DNA from: Neobacillus bataviensis
Lineage (GTDB): Bacteria > Bacillota > Bacilli > Bacillales_B > DSM-18226
Assembly: GCF_019969725.1 (NCBI RefSeq)
Contig: NZ_JAHXYW010000012.1
Span: forward strand, 62,001 to 126,000
Direction: 5' to 3'
DNA length: 64,000 nucleotides
Shown: piece after piece, positions 56,752 to 64,000 of the stretch
How positions within the stretch are numbered: position 1 is the stretch's first letter
Layout: each line of letters opens with the position of its first letter
The notes under the pieces: model-generated
What the model saw: only the letters and a program-made list of their open reading frames with translations
Databases searched by the model: none
What the model was told of the DNA's origin: nothing
Program-made: the position numbers and the translations under genes

Positions 56752-58616
56752 CGTAAGTACCCCCCTGTTAATGCATAGATGACGGCAAGTAACGCCAGTC
56801 CGATAAACGCCACTGCTCCGTACGTCTGCACCTGGCCGGATTGCATTTTTGAACCTGTTGCTCCAAGTCCTTGGACAAAGCCAGTGATGCCTTTGACGAT
56901 GCCTTCAACAAGGAAGGTATCGATGAAACGCAGGAAGTAGCTGATTCCTTTTGTAATAACGACGATGGTCAGTTGATAGAATTCGTCGACGTAATATTTG
57001 TTTAATAGAACGGTATGCAGCATGTCGCCGCTGCCGCTCAGCCAGTTGCGGGAAACAGAGCGTTTTCCGTAAATTAACCAAGCTAGGTAGATTCCGAGCA
57101 AGGAAACGACGGTTGCTAGAATCATAATCCAAACGGGACCTTCATGGTGTCCGTGTGCCGCTAGGGCTTCGTTTCCGTCAACGAGCCAGTCGCCTAGGAA
57201 GGTACCAAACCAAGGTGTGTTCACATAACCAGCAACTACGGCTAGAACACCAAGGATGATCATTGGGAAGGTCATCACAGATGGTGACTCGTGAACATGT
57301 TTCTGATTGCCGCGTGCTTCACCAGTGAAGACCATGAAGAACAAGCGGAACATATAGAATGCTGTAAAGAATGCTGCGACTAAAGCAAGGACGAAAAGAA
57401 CCGGATGTCCGCCTTCCCAGGCCGCTGCTAAAATTTCGTCTTTACTGAAGAAACCGGATAATAACGGCACACCGCTAATCGCGAGTGTTCCGATTAGAAA
57501 TAATGGTCCAGTGAGCTTAAGCTTTTTCCAAAGCCCGCCCATTTCTTCGATATCCTGTGTGTGTACCGCATGAATGACTGAACCGGCAGCCAAGAACAAG
57601 AGCGCCTTGAAGAACGCGTGCGTCATCAGGTGGAACACACCAGCCACATAACCCGCAGAACCAAGCGCGAGCATCATATAGCCAAGCTGGCTGACAGTTG
57701 AATAAGCAAGAACTCGTTTAATATCTGTTTGCACAAGACCGATGCTTGCCGCGAAAATCGCCGTGAATCCGCCGATAACGGCAACAGTCATAAGTGCGGT
57801 ATGGCTTGCTGAGAACAATGGGAAAAGTGACGCAACCAAGTATACCCCGGCGGCAACCATTGTCGCTGCGTGGATTAACGCCGAAACAGGTGTTGGACCT
57901 TCCATCGCATCTGGAAGCCATGTGTGAAGCGGGAACTGACCCGATTTACCAACTGCTCCGATGAAAATCAGGATCGCCGTCAACGTGATCATCGTTCCTG
58001 ACACCTGTCCAGCGTCAACAGCCGCAAAAATATCACTGTATTCAAAGCTTTTTGTCTGCCAGAAGAGCAGCGCCATGCCGATAAACAGGCCAACGTCCCC
58101 GATACGGGTCATGATAAACGCCTTTTTCGCAGCCGCTTTTGCTTCTTCTTTGTAGAAATAGAAACCGATTAATAGGAAGGAACCTACACCTACAAGTTCC
58201 CAGAAGATATACGTTTGCAGCAGGTTTGGCGAAATCACCAGACCAAGCATGGCAAAGGTAAATAATCCTAAGTAAGCATAAAAGACATGAAAGCGCTCGT
58301 CTCCGTGCATATAACCTTTGGAATAGGTATGTACCAAGAAACTGACGAGCGATACGATAAACAGCATTAATGCATTTAATTGATTCACTTCAAAGCCCGC
58401 TGTTAGATGAAAATCTCCTATTGTGAGCCAGTCAAACTTCGTGACGTAGGTTGGCTCTGAAAAGCGCTCAAATAACACTAAAATCGAATAAATAAGCGAT
58501 GCCAGCGTAAGCAGAATCCCAACATACGCACTCGCTTCCTTCAATCGCTTACCGAATAGAAGAAGGATCAAAAACGATATTAGCGGGAAAAGCGGTATAA
58601 GCCATGCATTTTCCAT
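56748..58616 (-). CDS. nuoL: NADH-quinone oxidoreductase subunit L
   Basis: About 622 residues; ATG 58616 or 58619, with TAGGAG 3-6 bases upstream. Antiporter-type core (GKSGQFPLHTWLPDAMEGPTPVSALIHAATMV, DIKRVLAYSTVSQLGYM) followed by the C-terminal transverse helix region that runs along the membrane arm. The gap before it (58617-58691) holds a decayed copy of the dispersed repeat. Confidence 0.95.
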   Translation of the reverse strand: MENAWLIPLFPLISFLILLLFGKRLKEASAYVGILLTLASLIYSILVLFERFSEPTYVTKFDWLTIGDFHLTAGFEVNQLNALMLFIVSLVSFLVHTYSKGYMHGDERFHVFYAYLGLFTFAMLGLVISPNLLQTYIFWELVGVGSFLLIGFYFYKEEAKAAAKKAFIMTRIGDVGLFIGMALLFWQTKSFEYSDIFAAVDAGQVSGTMITLTAILIFIGAVGKSGQFPLHTWLPDAMEGPTPVSALIHAATMVAAGVYLVASLFPLFSASHTALMTVAVIGGFTAIFAASIGLVQTDIKRVLAYSTVSQLGYMMLALGSAGYVAGVFHLMTHAFFKALLFLAAGSVIHAVHTQDIEEMGGLWKKLKLTGPLFLIGTLAISGVPLLSGFFSKDEILAAAWEGGHPVLFVLALVAAFFTAFYMFRLFFMVFTGEARGNQKHVHESPSVMTFPMIILGVLAVVAGYVNTPWFGTFLGDWLVDGNEALAAHGHHEGPVWIMILATVVSLLGIYLAWLIYGKRSVSRNWLSGSGDMLHTVLLNKYYVDEFYQLTIVVITKGISYFLRFIDTFLVEGIVKGITGFVQGLGATGSKMQSGQVQTYGAVAFIGLALLAVIYALTGGYLR

Positions 58617-58629
58617 CATTTTCTCCTAT

Positions 58630-58642
58630 CCGTGCCTGTCAC
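58630..58642 (-). repeat. Decayed dispersed-repeat motif upstream of nuoL
   Basis: Plus strand CGTGCCTGTCACC differs at two positions from the common 13-mer; GGTGCC on the other strand near 58677-58683 may be its partner. It is the only non-coding gap over 70 bases in this part of the operon. Confidence 0.5.
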
Positions 58643-58691
58643 CACCCGAACTTGTCGAATCCGCGGGAAAGCGACTGGCACCAAGGTTTTT

Positions 58692-59006
58692 TTAATTTTT
58701 CATTGTGTCCATTTCGTCGATGTTGACGGTTTTCTTAGTGCGGTAGAGTGCGATAAGGATCGCAAGACCGACCGCTGCCTCCGCTGCGGCAACGCTAATC
58801 GCGAACAGGGCAAAAATTTGACCTGTAATCGATGGCGCCATGCCGTATTTGCTGAAGGTTACCAGGTTAATGTTCACAGCGTTCAGCATTAATTCGATCG
58901 AAATAAGAACGATAACCGTGTTTCTCTTCGTCAATGCACCGTATAAGCCGATGCAAAATAAAATCAGTGCTAGTGCCAAGAAGGCTGAAGCGGGAACTGA
59001 ACTCAT
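58692..59006 (-). CDS. nuoK: NADH-quinone oxidoreductase subunit K
   Basis: 104 residues, three membrane segments, with Glu in [16 protein letters not shown] and in [17 protein letters not shown]. The ATG overlaps the nuoJ stop by four bases. Confidence 0.95.
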   Translation of the reverse strand: MSSVPASAFLALALILFCIGLYGALTKRNTVIVLISIELMLNAVNINLVTFSKYGMAPSITGQIFALFAISVAAAEAAVGLAILIALYRTKKTVNIDEMDTMKN

Positions 59007-59521
59007 TCCTTATCCGCCTCCTTATCCTCTTTTTTCGCCAAGACAATGGAACCAACCAACGCAACTAAAAGTAAAACAGAGACTAACTCAAATGGAATAA
59101 TATGTTTTGAGTACAGTGCCTGACCGATTTGCATCGTGTTGTTTTCATGCAAGGTGGTCGGAACTTGATCAATATTGAAATTGTAAATGCCAAGGTAAAC
59201 GGCAAAAGCAAAGCCCAGCACTCCTAAAAATAAAAGGAACTTTCTCCATTTGCCTGCTTTTGATTCACTTTCATCGTTATGCCTTGTTAACATGATGCCA
59301 AACAGCATAATGATCGTAATGGCACCGGAATAAATTAAGATTTGCACAGCCGCGACAAATTCCGCGGAAAGCAGCACATAAATTCCGGCAATAGCTACGA
59401 ACGTGAAGATGAGGGCAACGACCATATGAACAACTCTGGTAAGGTTCAAAAGAAGCACGCCGCCGATGATCGCCACAAGTGCGAGCCCCATAAAAGCGAG
59501 AAATTCGCCTGAGAAGGTCAT
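59003..59521 (-). CDS. nuoJ: NADH-quinone oxidoreductase subunit J
   Basis: 172 residues with five membrane segments; the typical [22 protein letters not shown] helix is present. It overlaps nuoI and nuoK by four bases each. The C-terminus is highly charged ([10 protein letters not shown]). Confidence 0.95.
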   Translation of the reverse strand: MTFSGEFLAFMGLALVAIIGGVLLLNLTRVVHMVVALIFTFVAIAGIYVLLSAEFVAAVQILIYSGAITIIMLFGIMLTRHNDESESKAGKWRKFLLFLGVLGFAFAVYLGIYNFNIDQVPTTLHENNTMQIGQALYSKHIIPFELVSVLLLVALVGSIVLAKKEDKEADKE

Positions 59522-59937
59522 GCTTTATTCTCCTTCCGTATATTTTCGTCGTTTTCATCCAGCCATTCGAGGTTTTTAAATAACATATCGCGACTGTATT
59601 CAGCGAGCTCGAAATTATTCGTCATAATAATCGCTTCTGTCGGACAAACCTCCGTACATAGGTCACAAAGGATGCAAATCTCGAAGTTGATGTCATACGT
59701 ATCGATGATTTTCCCCTTTTTCGCCGGATCGGGATGTTTTTTACCTGTCAGGTTTATACATTCAGTCGGACAAATGTTCATACATTGATTGCACACAATA
59801 CACTTTTCCGGATAAAACTTCTGAATCCCGCGAAAGCGGTCCGGCAGTGGAAGCGGCTTATTTGGATAGTCATAAGTGACTTTTTCGCGTGATAATTGTT
59901 TTAGGGTATATTTCAAGCCTTTTGCTATTCCAAGCAC
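59518..59937 (-). CDS. nuoI: NADH-quinone oxidoreductase subunit I
   Basis: 139 residues from GTG 59937, with AAAAGGGG 8 bases upstream; a GTG at 59946 abuts that site. Two [4Fe-4S] motifs: CIVCNQCMNICPTECI and CILCDLCTEVCPTEAI, carrying electrons from the peripheral arm to subunit B. Preceded by an 80-base gap with a hairpin. Confidence 0.95.
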   Translation of the reverse strand: MLGIAKGLKYTLKQLSREKVTYDYPNKPLPLPDRFRGIQKFYPEKCIVCNQCMNICPTECINLTGKKHPDPAKKGKIIDTYDINFEICILCDLCTEVCPTEAIIMTNNFELAEYSRDMLFKNLEWLDENDENIRKENKA

Positions 59938-59981
59938 GTTTTTCACCCCTTTTACCTTTTAAAAATTGTGATTGCAGCCAG

Positions 59982-60000
59982 CGTATCGCTAGGCGATACG
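59982..60000 (-). other. Hairpin inside nuo operon between nuoH and nuoI
   Basis: CGTATCGC (59982-59989) pairs with GCGATACG (59993-60000) around TAG. No T run follows; it may be a processing or stability element, as the rest of the operon has almost no gaps. Confidence 0.6.
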
Positions 60001-60030
60001 ACCTTTCAAACACGATCTAATGATTTCTTT

Positions 60031-61035
60031 TTAGAAAAATAATGATTTGATCAAGGCTGTCAGGAAGATGTTTCCTAGTGCCACTGGAAGCAGCACTTTC
60101 CAGCCGAACTCCATTAAACGGTCAACGCGGAAACGCGGCAGCGTACTGCGGAGCCACAAGTATACAAAGATGACCACACAGAACTTAAGTGAGAACCATA
60201 CCGCACCTGGAATAAAGCCAAGGAACGCAAATGGCGGCAGCCAACCTCCTAGGAAAATGACTGTAATCAGGGACGACATGGCAAATAGGTACACATACTC
60301 CGCCAGCATAAAGAAGGCAAAGCGGAAGCCGGAATATTCAACGTGGAAACCGGCAACAAGCTCGGATTCTGCTTCCGGCAAGTCAAACGGCGTTCGGTTT
60401 AATTCGGCAACCGAAGCAATAAAAAACACAATAAAGCCAATCGGCTGCAACAGGATGAACCAGCCGCCCTTTTGCGCATGGACGATATCATTTAAATTTA
60501 AGCTTCCTGATAATAGAATGACACCAAGAACGGACATAACAAGCGGGATTTCATATGAAATCATCTGTGCTGCTGCCCGTGCGCCGCCTAAAAGGGCGTA
60601 CTTGTTATTGGAGCCCCAGCCGCCAAGCAAGGCACCAAAGGTTGTCAAACCAGAAACCGCAATGTAATAGAGCAAGCCAACCCCGATATCCGCAAATTGA
60701 AACTTATCAGTAAACGGAATCGTTGCCAGGACCATGAAGGACGGGGCAAAGGCAATGACTGGCGCCAGGATAAATAACGGACGGTCTGCCAATTTCGGAA
60801 TAATGTCTTCTTTTAGTAAAAGCTTCAAAACGTCAGCGACGGTCTGCAATAAGCCCCAGTTACCGCCAAGCTGGTTTGGACCGTGGCGGAGCTGCATGTA
60901 ACCCATGACCTTCCGCTCGGCTAAAATCCCATATGTTACGAAGCCTAATACGACTAACAGCAAGACAACCCCTAGTAAAAAGAAGATTGCAAAGTTGGCC
61001 AAACCTGGACTTGAATGGAGTAGATCTTGTACCAT
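60031..61035 (-). CDS. nuoH: NADH-quinone oxidoreductase subunit H
   Basis: 334 residues, eight membrane segments. The quinone-chamber signatures are present: ERKVMGYMQLRHGPNQLGGNWGLLQTVADVLKLLLKED and NRTPFDLPEAESELVAGFHVEYSG. The start codon shares a base with the nuoD stop (TAATG). Confidence 0.96.
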   Translation of the reverse strand: MVQDLLHSSPGLANFAIFFLLGVVLLLVVLGFVTYGILAERKVMGYMQLRHGPNQLGGNWGLLQTVADVLKLLLKEDIIPKLADRPLFILAPVIAFAPSFMVLATIPFTDKFQFADIGVGLLYYIAVSGLTTFGALLGGWGSNNKYALLGGARAAAQMISYEIPLVMSVLGVILLSGSLNLNDIVHAQKGGWFILLQPIGFIVFFIASVAELNRTPFDLPEAESELVAGFHVEYSGFRFAFFMLAEYVYLFAMSSLITVIFLGGWLPPFAFLGFIPGAVWFSLKFCVVIFVYLWLRSTLPRFRVDRLMEFGWKVLLPVALGNIFLTALIKSLFF

Positions 61036-62135
61036 TAACCGTCCACCTCCCCAAGGACAATATCAACTGCCCCTAATATAGCAATCAGGTTTGCAATATT
61101 TTCGCCTACTAGTAATTTCGGGAGAATTTGCAGGTTATAGAATGATGGTCTTCTAAACTTCAGGCGATACGGTTCTTTTTTGCCGTCGCTTGAGATATAA
61201 CAGCCAATTTCTCCGCGTGGTGACTCGATTCTGACAAACGCTTCACCTTTAGGCGCCTTAATGATTTTCGGTACTTTTGCTAATATTTCACCTTCCGCAG
61301 GGAATTGTTCACATGCCTGCTCAAGGATATTTAATGATTGTGAAACCTCACCCATGCGCACTTTATAGCGTGCCAGGCAGTCGCCGCTTTCCTCGGTGAC
61401 CACGTCAAAATCAAAACGGTCATAAATGGAATATGGCTCATCTTTACGAAGGTCCCACTTCACGCCGGTACAGCGAAGGTTTGGACCGCTTAACGAATAG
61501 TTAATCGCATCCTCTTTCGTATATCTTCCTACACCCGTTACCCGATCAAGGAAAATTTCATTTCCGGTGACAAGATCATGATAGCCTTTGACTTGCTCGC
61601 GCATATACGGAACAAAATCCCGTACTTTTTCCACCCAGCCTTCCGGAGCATCCCATTTTACGCCGCCAACACGCATATAGTTAAAGGTCAAGCGCGCCCC
61701 TGAAAGTTCATTAAGCATATTGATAATCATTTCACGGTCACGGAATGCATAGATGAACGGGCTCGTCGCACCAAGGTCAAGCAAATAAGTACCCCATGCC
61801 ACTAAGTGGCTTGCGATACGTCCCAATTCCATTGCCATGACACGAAGGAAGTCTGCTCGTTCCGGAACTTGAATCCCCATCATCGTTTCGACCGCATGAC
61901 AGATGACATAGTTATTCGTCATCGCTGACAAATAGTCCATCCGGTCGGTATAAGGAATTATTTGTGTGTATTGCAAATTCTCGGCCAATTTTTCTGTACC
62001 GCGGTGTAAGTAACCGATGACAGGCTTTGCTTCCGTAATGATTTCGCCATCAATTTTAACTACAAGCCGGAATACTCCATGCGTACTCGGGTGCTGTGGA
62101 CCGACGTTTAAAAGCATTTCTTCTGTTCTGATCAC
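61035..62135 (-). CDS. nuoD: NADH-quinone oxidoreductase subunit D
   Basis: 366 residues from GTG 62135, with GGAGGTG upstream inside nuoC. The hydrogenase-large-subunit fold shows NVGPQHPSTHGVFRLV and ESPRGEIGCYISSDGKKEPYRLKFR. Together with subunit B it forms the quinone-reduction site. Confidence 0.96.
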   Translation of the reverse strand: MIRTEEMLLNVGPQHPSTHGVFRLVVKIDGEIITEAKPVIGYLHRGTEKLAENLQYTQIIPYTDRMDYLSAMTNNYVICHAVETMMGIQVPERADFLRVMAMELGRIASHLVAWGTYLLDLGATSPFIYAFRDREMIINMLNELSGARLTFNYMRVGGVKWDAPEGWVEKVRDFVPYMREQVKGYHDLVTGNEIFLDRVTGVGRYTKEDAINYSLSGPNLRCTGVKWDLRKDEPYSIYDRFDFDVVTEESGDCLARYKVRMGEVSQSLNILEQACEQFPAEGEILAKVPKIIKAPKGEAFVRIESPRGEIGCYISSDGKKEPYRLKFRRPSFYNLQILPKLLVGENIANLIAILGAVDIVLGEVDG

Positions 62136-62138
62136 CCG

Positions 62139-63425
62139 CTACACCTCCACATCATACGGTTCATAATCTTTACGCAGTGGATGGCCAACCCATTCTTCTC
62201 CAAGCAAAATCCGATGCAAATCCGGGTGTCCGGTAAACTTAATTCCTAATAAGTCATATGCCTCGCATTCAGGCCAGTTGGCGCCTGCCCAAATCGGCTG
62301 CAAGGATTCAATTGTTGGTTCATCACGGTCTATTTTCACTTTTAACGCCACCGATTGGCGATTTTTGTATGAGAATAAGTGAACATATACTTCCATATGC
62401 GTCACAAAATCCGTTCCGTGCAGCTCAGAGAGATAATCAAATGCGAGTAGCTCATTATACTTTAAAAATTGAGCCAGCTTAAAATATGTATCACGCTTTG
62501 CCACAAGGGTCGGAACATCTTTGGATAGTTTATTAATATAAGAATCTTCTAAAACATCTGCACCCAGATTTTCAGCAATTACCTTCACATATTTATCTAG
62601 ATATGGCTGATTGGCTGACGGTGCTGCGGCTTCTGATGCGGCTGGCGCTGTATCGCCCGCTTTACCTGCCGCTGCTGCCTTTGCTTTGGCTGCTGCCGCT
62701 GCTTTGGCCTTCGCTACTGCTGCTGCCTTTGCTTTCGCTTTTTCATCATCAGTTGCGTCCGCTCCTGTATCGCCACCCGATACGGCTGCTTTCGCCTTTG
62801 CCGCCTGTGATGCCTCGCCTCCGGCTAGCTCCATGGCTTTTCGTTTTGCTGCTGCTGCCGCTTTGGCTTTCGCTACGGCTGCAGCTTTTTTCTTTGCTAA
62901 GTCGTCGTCGCCTGCATCGGCCGCGGTTTCTGCTGCTGGTGCAACTGGCGCCGCAGGGGCTTCTCCGCCTGCCTGTTCCATCGCTTTCCGTTTCGCCGCT
63001 GCCGCTGCTTTAGCTTTCGCTACGGCTTCTGCTTTTCTTCTAGCAAGATCATCAGCGTCGTTCGATGAGGCCTGCGGTGCGGCCGTCTCTTCTGCCGGAG
63101 CTTGTGCTTCTTTAACCGGTGCAGCTGGCTCATCCACAATGCCTTCTCGTTTCTTCTTCGCTAGTGCAGCCGCCTTTGCCTTCGCTGCTGCCGCTGCTTT
63201 TTTCTTCGCTAAATCATCGGCATCCCCGCCAGATGAAGCGTTTCCTGCCGCTTGAACCGGTTCAGCTGCCCTCGGTGACTCTTCGGCTGGTGGCTTTGGT
63301 GCTTCGGCTGCTGGTTTCGGCGCCGCTTCGCCAGCCGCCTTCGCCTGACGCTTTGCCAGTGCCGCGGCCTTCGCTTTCTCAGCTGCCTCTTTCTTTAATT
63401 GCTCGAGATCCTTATCCCCGCTCAT
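62139..63425 (-). CDS. nuoC: NADH-quinone oxidoreductase subunit C with long Ala/Lys-rich extension
   Basis: 428 residues. The real subunit C domain is the last 155 or so (LDKYVKVIAENLGADVLED ... YLSELHGTDF ... WAGANWPECEAYDLLGIKF ... LLGEEWVGHPLRKDYEPYD). The first 270 residues are low-complexity: repeats of DDLAKKKAAAVAKAKAAAAAK-type sequence with KRKAMEQAGGEAP linkers, predicted to be long charged helices. Extensions of this sort occur in some Bacillus NuoC proteins; the role is unknown. The coding DNA is GC-rich and repetitive, unlike its neighbours. Confidence 0.93.
   Translation of the reverse strand: MSGDKDLEQLKKEAAEKAKAAALAKRQAKAAGEAAPKPAAEAPKPPAEESPRAAEPVQAAGNASSGGDADDLAKKKAAAAAKAKAAALAKKKREGIVDEPAAPVKEAQAPAEETAAPQASSNDADDLARRKAEAVAKAKAAAAAKRKAMEQAGGEAPAAPVAPAAETAADAGDDDLAKKKAAAVAKAKAAAAAKRKAMELAGGEASQAAKAKAAVSGGDTGADATDDEKAKAKAAAVAKAKAAAAAKAKAAAAGKAGDTAPAASEAAAPSANQPYLDKYVKVIAENLGADVLEDSYINKLSKDVPTLVAKRDTYFKLAQFLKYNELLAFDYLSELHGTDFVTHMEVYVHLFSYKNRQSVALKVKIDRDEPTIESLQPIWAGANWPECEAYDLLGIKFTGHPDLHRILLGEEWVGHPLRKDYEPYDVEV
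62640..63400 (-). repeat. Repetitive GC-rich DNA encoding the NuoC extension
   Basis: Segments of GCT/GCC/AAA/AAG codons recur with a spacing of about 160-170 bases, marked by TTCGCTACGGCT-type words near 62709, 62870 and 63015. The opposite strand is open for 214 codons only because of this composition. Confidence 0.7.
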
Positions 63426-63428
63426 CGG

Positions 63429-63938
63429 TTAGATCACCTTCTTCCCAGTCTTCGCCTCATAGCGAATCTTTTCCTTTAACTTATTAATTCCATAAATTAA
63501 TGCCGCTGGGTTCGGCGGGCAGCCTGGAATATACACATCAACAGGGACGATTTGGTCGACTCCCTTAACAACGGAATACGACTTGATATACGGTCCGCCT
63601 GCAGTTGCACATGACCCCATCGCAATAACCCACTTTGGCTCCGGCATCTGATCATATAAACGCTTTACGATCGGCGCCATTTTTTTCGTCACCGTACCAG
63701 ACACAATCATGCAATCCGACTGTCTCGGCGACGTACGGAAAAAGGAACCAAAACGGTCCAAGTCATAATTCGCGCCGCCCACGCCCATCATCTCAATCGC
63801 ACAACAAGCCAGACCAAATGTCATTGGCCACAAAGAATTACTTCGAGCCCATGCCTTAATTTGCTCCAGCGTTGCGAAAAATACATTTCGTTCTAACTCT
63901 TTCATTTCCTCTGGTGAAAGGTCCAATTTTAAATCCAT
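63429..63938 (-). CDS. nuoB: NADH-quinone oxidoreductase subunit B
   Basis: 169 residues from ATG 63938 ([12 protein letters not shown]), with AAGGTG 5 bases upstream; it overlaps nuoA by 10 bases. Four Cys bind the N2 [4Fe-4S] cluster: the pair in [20 protein letters not shown] and [11 protein letters not shown]2 passes electrons to quinone at the B/D interface. Confidence 0.96.
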   Translation of the reverse strand: MDLKLDLSPEEMKELERNVFFATLEQIKAWARSNSLWPMTFGLACCAIEMMGVGGANYDLDRFGSFFRTSPRQSDCMIVSGTVTKKMAPIVKRLYDQMPEPKWVIAMGSCATAGGPYIKSYSVVKGVDQIVPVDVYIPGCPPNPAALIYGINKLKEKIRYEAKTGKKVI

Positions 63939-64000
63939 TTTAGCACCTTCTTTTTCCATGCATAGATTAAGCCAATTACCAGCATAACCACGAAAATTAA
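63929..64000 (-). CDS. nuoA: NADH-quinone oxidoreductase subunit A, C-terminal fragment
   Basis: The frame [20 protein letters not shown], ending in KWI, is the last membrane helix and tail of NuoA. The rest of the gene lies beyond the window. It overlaps the start of nuoB. Confidence 0.88.
   Translation of the reverse strand, partial: LIFVVMLVIGLIYAWKKKVLKWI

Noticed and set aside
57985..58002. CGTTCCTGACACC in nuoL as another dispersed 13-mer copy
   Set aside because: Two mismatches and it codes for conserved-looking protein sequence; probably chance.
60047..60667. Plus-strand frame of 206 codons
   Set aside because: Antisense to nuoH, which has clear family signatures; composition is typical of a shadow frame.
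62611..63255. Long Ala-rich frame of 214 codons on the plus strand
   Set aside because: It is the antisense reading of the GC-rich Lys/Ala repeat region of nuoC; no ribosome site and no domain.

Overview
The window reads as a chromosomal segment of a spore-forming, low-GC Gram-positive bacterium of the Bacillaceae. The evidence is a spoIIID-mbl block, spoIIQ, spoIID, murA, ywmB and ywzB in Bacillus-like order, a rsbV-rsbW-sigB operon, and strong AGGAGG-type ribosome binding sites. Three features point to a lineage near Neobacillus or the Bacillus cereus side of the family rather than B. subtilis: a complex I operon of the nuoABCDHIJKLMN type, sigma-B control by an RsbK/RsbY/RsbM-type module, and a dispersed 13-bp repeat. 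The genus assignment is inference. No rRNA, tRNA, CRISPR array, intact insertion sequence or prophage was seen.

Layout. 0-1.6 kb: a PspA-centred envelope-stress operon. 1.6-9.4 kb: small accessory genes (YmaF-like, VOC, hotdog thioesterase, CBO0543-type membrane protein) and two secreted proteins with choline-binding-like wall repeats. 9.6-14.6 kb: ywqB (SWIM) and ywqA (SNF2 helicase). 15.6-18.2 kb: the ytbDE operon (MFS exporter, aldo/keto reductase) divergent from the HxlR-type regulator ytcD. 18.4-22.5 kb: a 3D-domain wall protein, an ssbB-like gene with a repetitive tail, ywpF and small envelope proteins. 22.7-34.4 kb: fabZ, epuA, mbl, spoIIID, an alkyltransferase-like protein, a PbpC-type transpeptidase, spoIIQ, spoIID, murA, ywmB and ywzB, all concerned with wall synthesis and sporulation except the alkyltransferase-like protein.

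34.6-53.7 kb is a sigma-B island. It holds sigB with its partner-switch genes (rsbV, rsbW) and a phosphorelay-type input module (hybrid kinase RsbK, PP2C response regulator RsbY, methyltransferase RsbM). Around them lie general-stress genes: dps, two YflT-type proteins, ywzA, a ydaD-like SDR, a cardiolipin synthase, gsiB, CorA-type and CorC-type transporters, a mechanosensitive channel and csbD. I read twelve sequences fitting the sigma-B promoter (GTTT-type -35, 13-14 bp, GGGTAT-type -10), mostly in divergent pairs, so the regulator sits inside a cluster of its own likely targets.

53.7-64 kb is a complex I operon on the minus strand, nuoA (3-prime end only) to nuoN, without nuoE, nuoF or nuoG. 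NuoC carries a long Ala/Lys-rich N-terminal extension.

Two families of unexplained DNA run through the non-coding spaces. One is a dispersed repeat built on GGTGTCAGGCACC followed by a TGGACA/TTGTCCA hairpin with a fixed 11-base loop; nine exact copies of the 13-mer are present, four of them inside genes. The other is a set of intergenic arrays that use different words at each locus but share a 21-bp period. Two gene fossils, one probable frameshift and three short genes (2706-2846, 34641-34820, 52772-52942) were also found.
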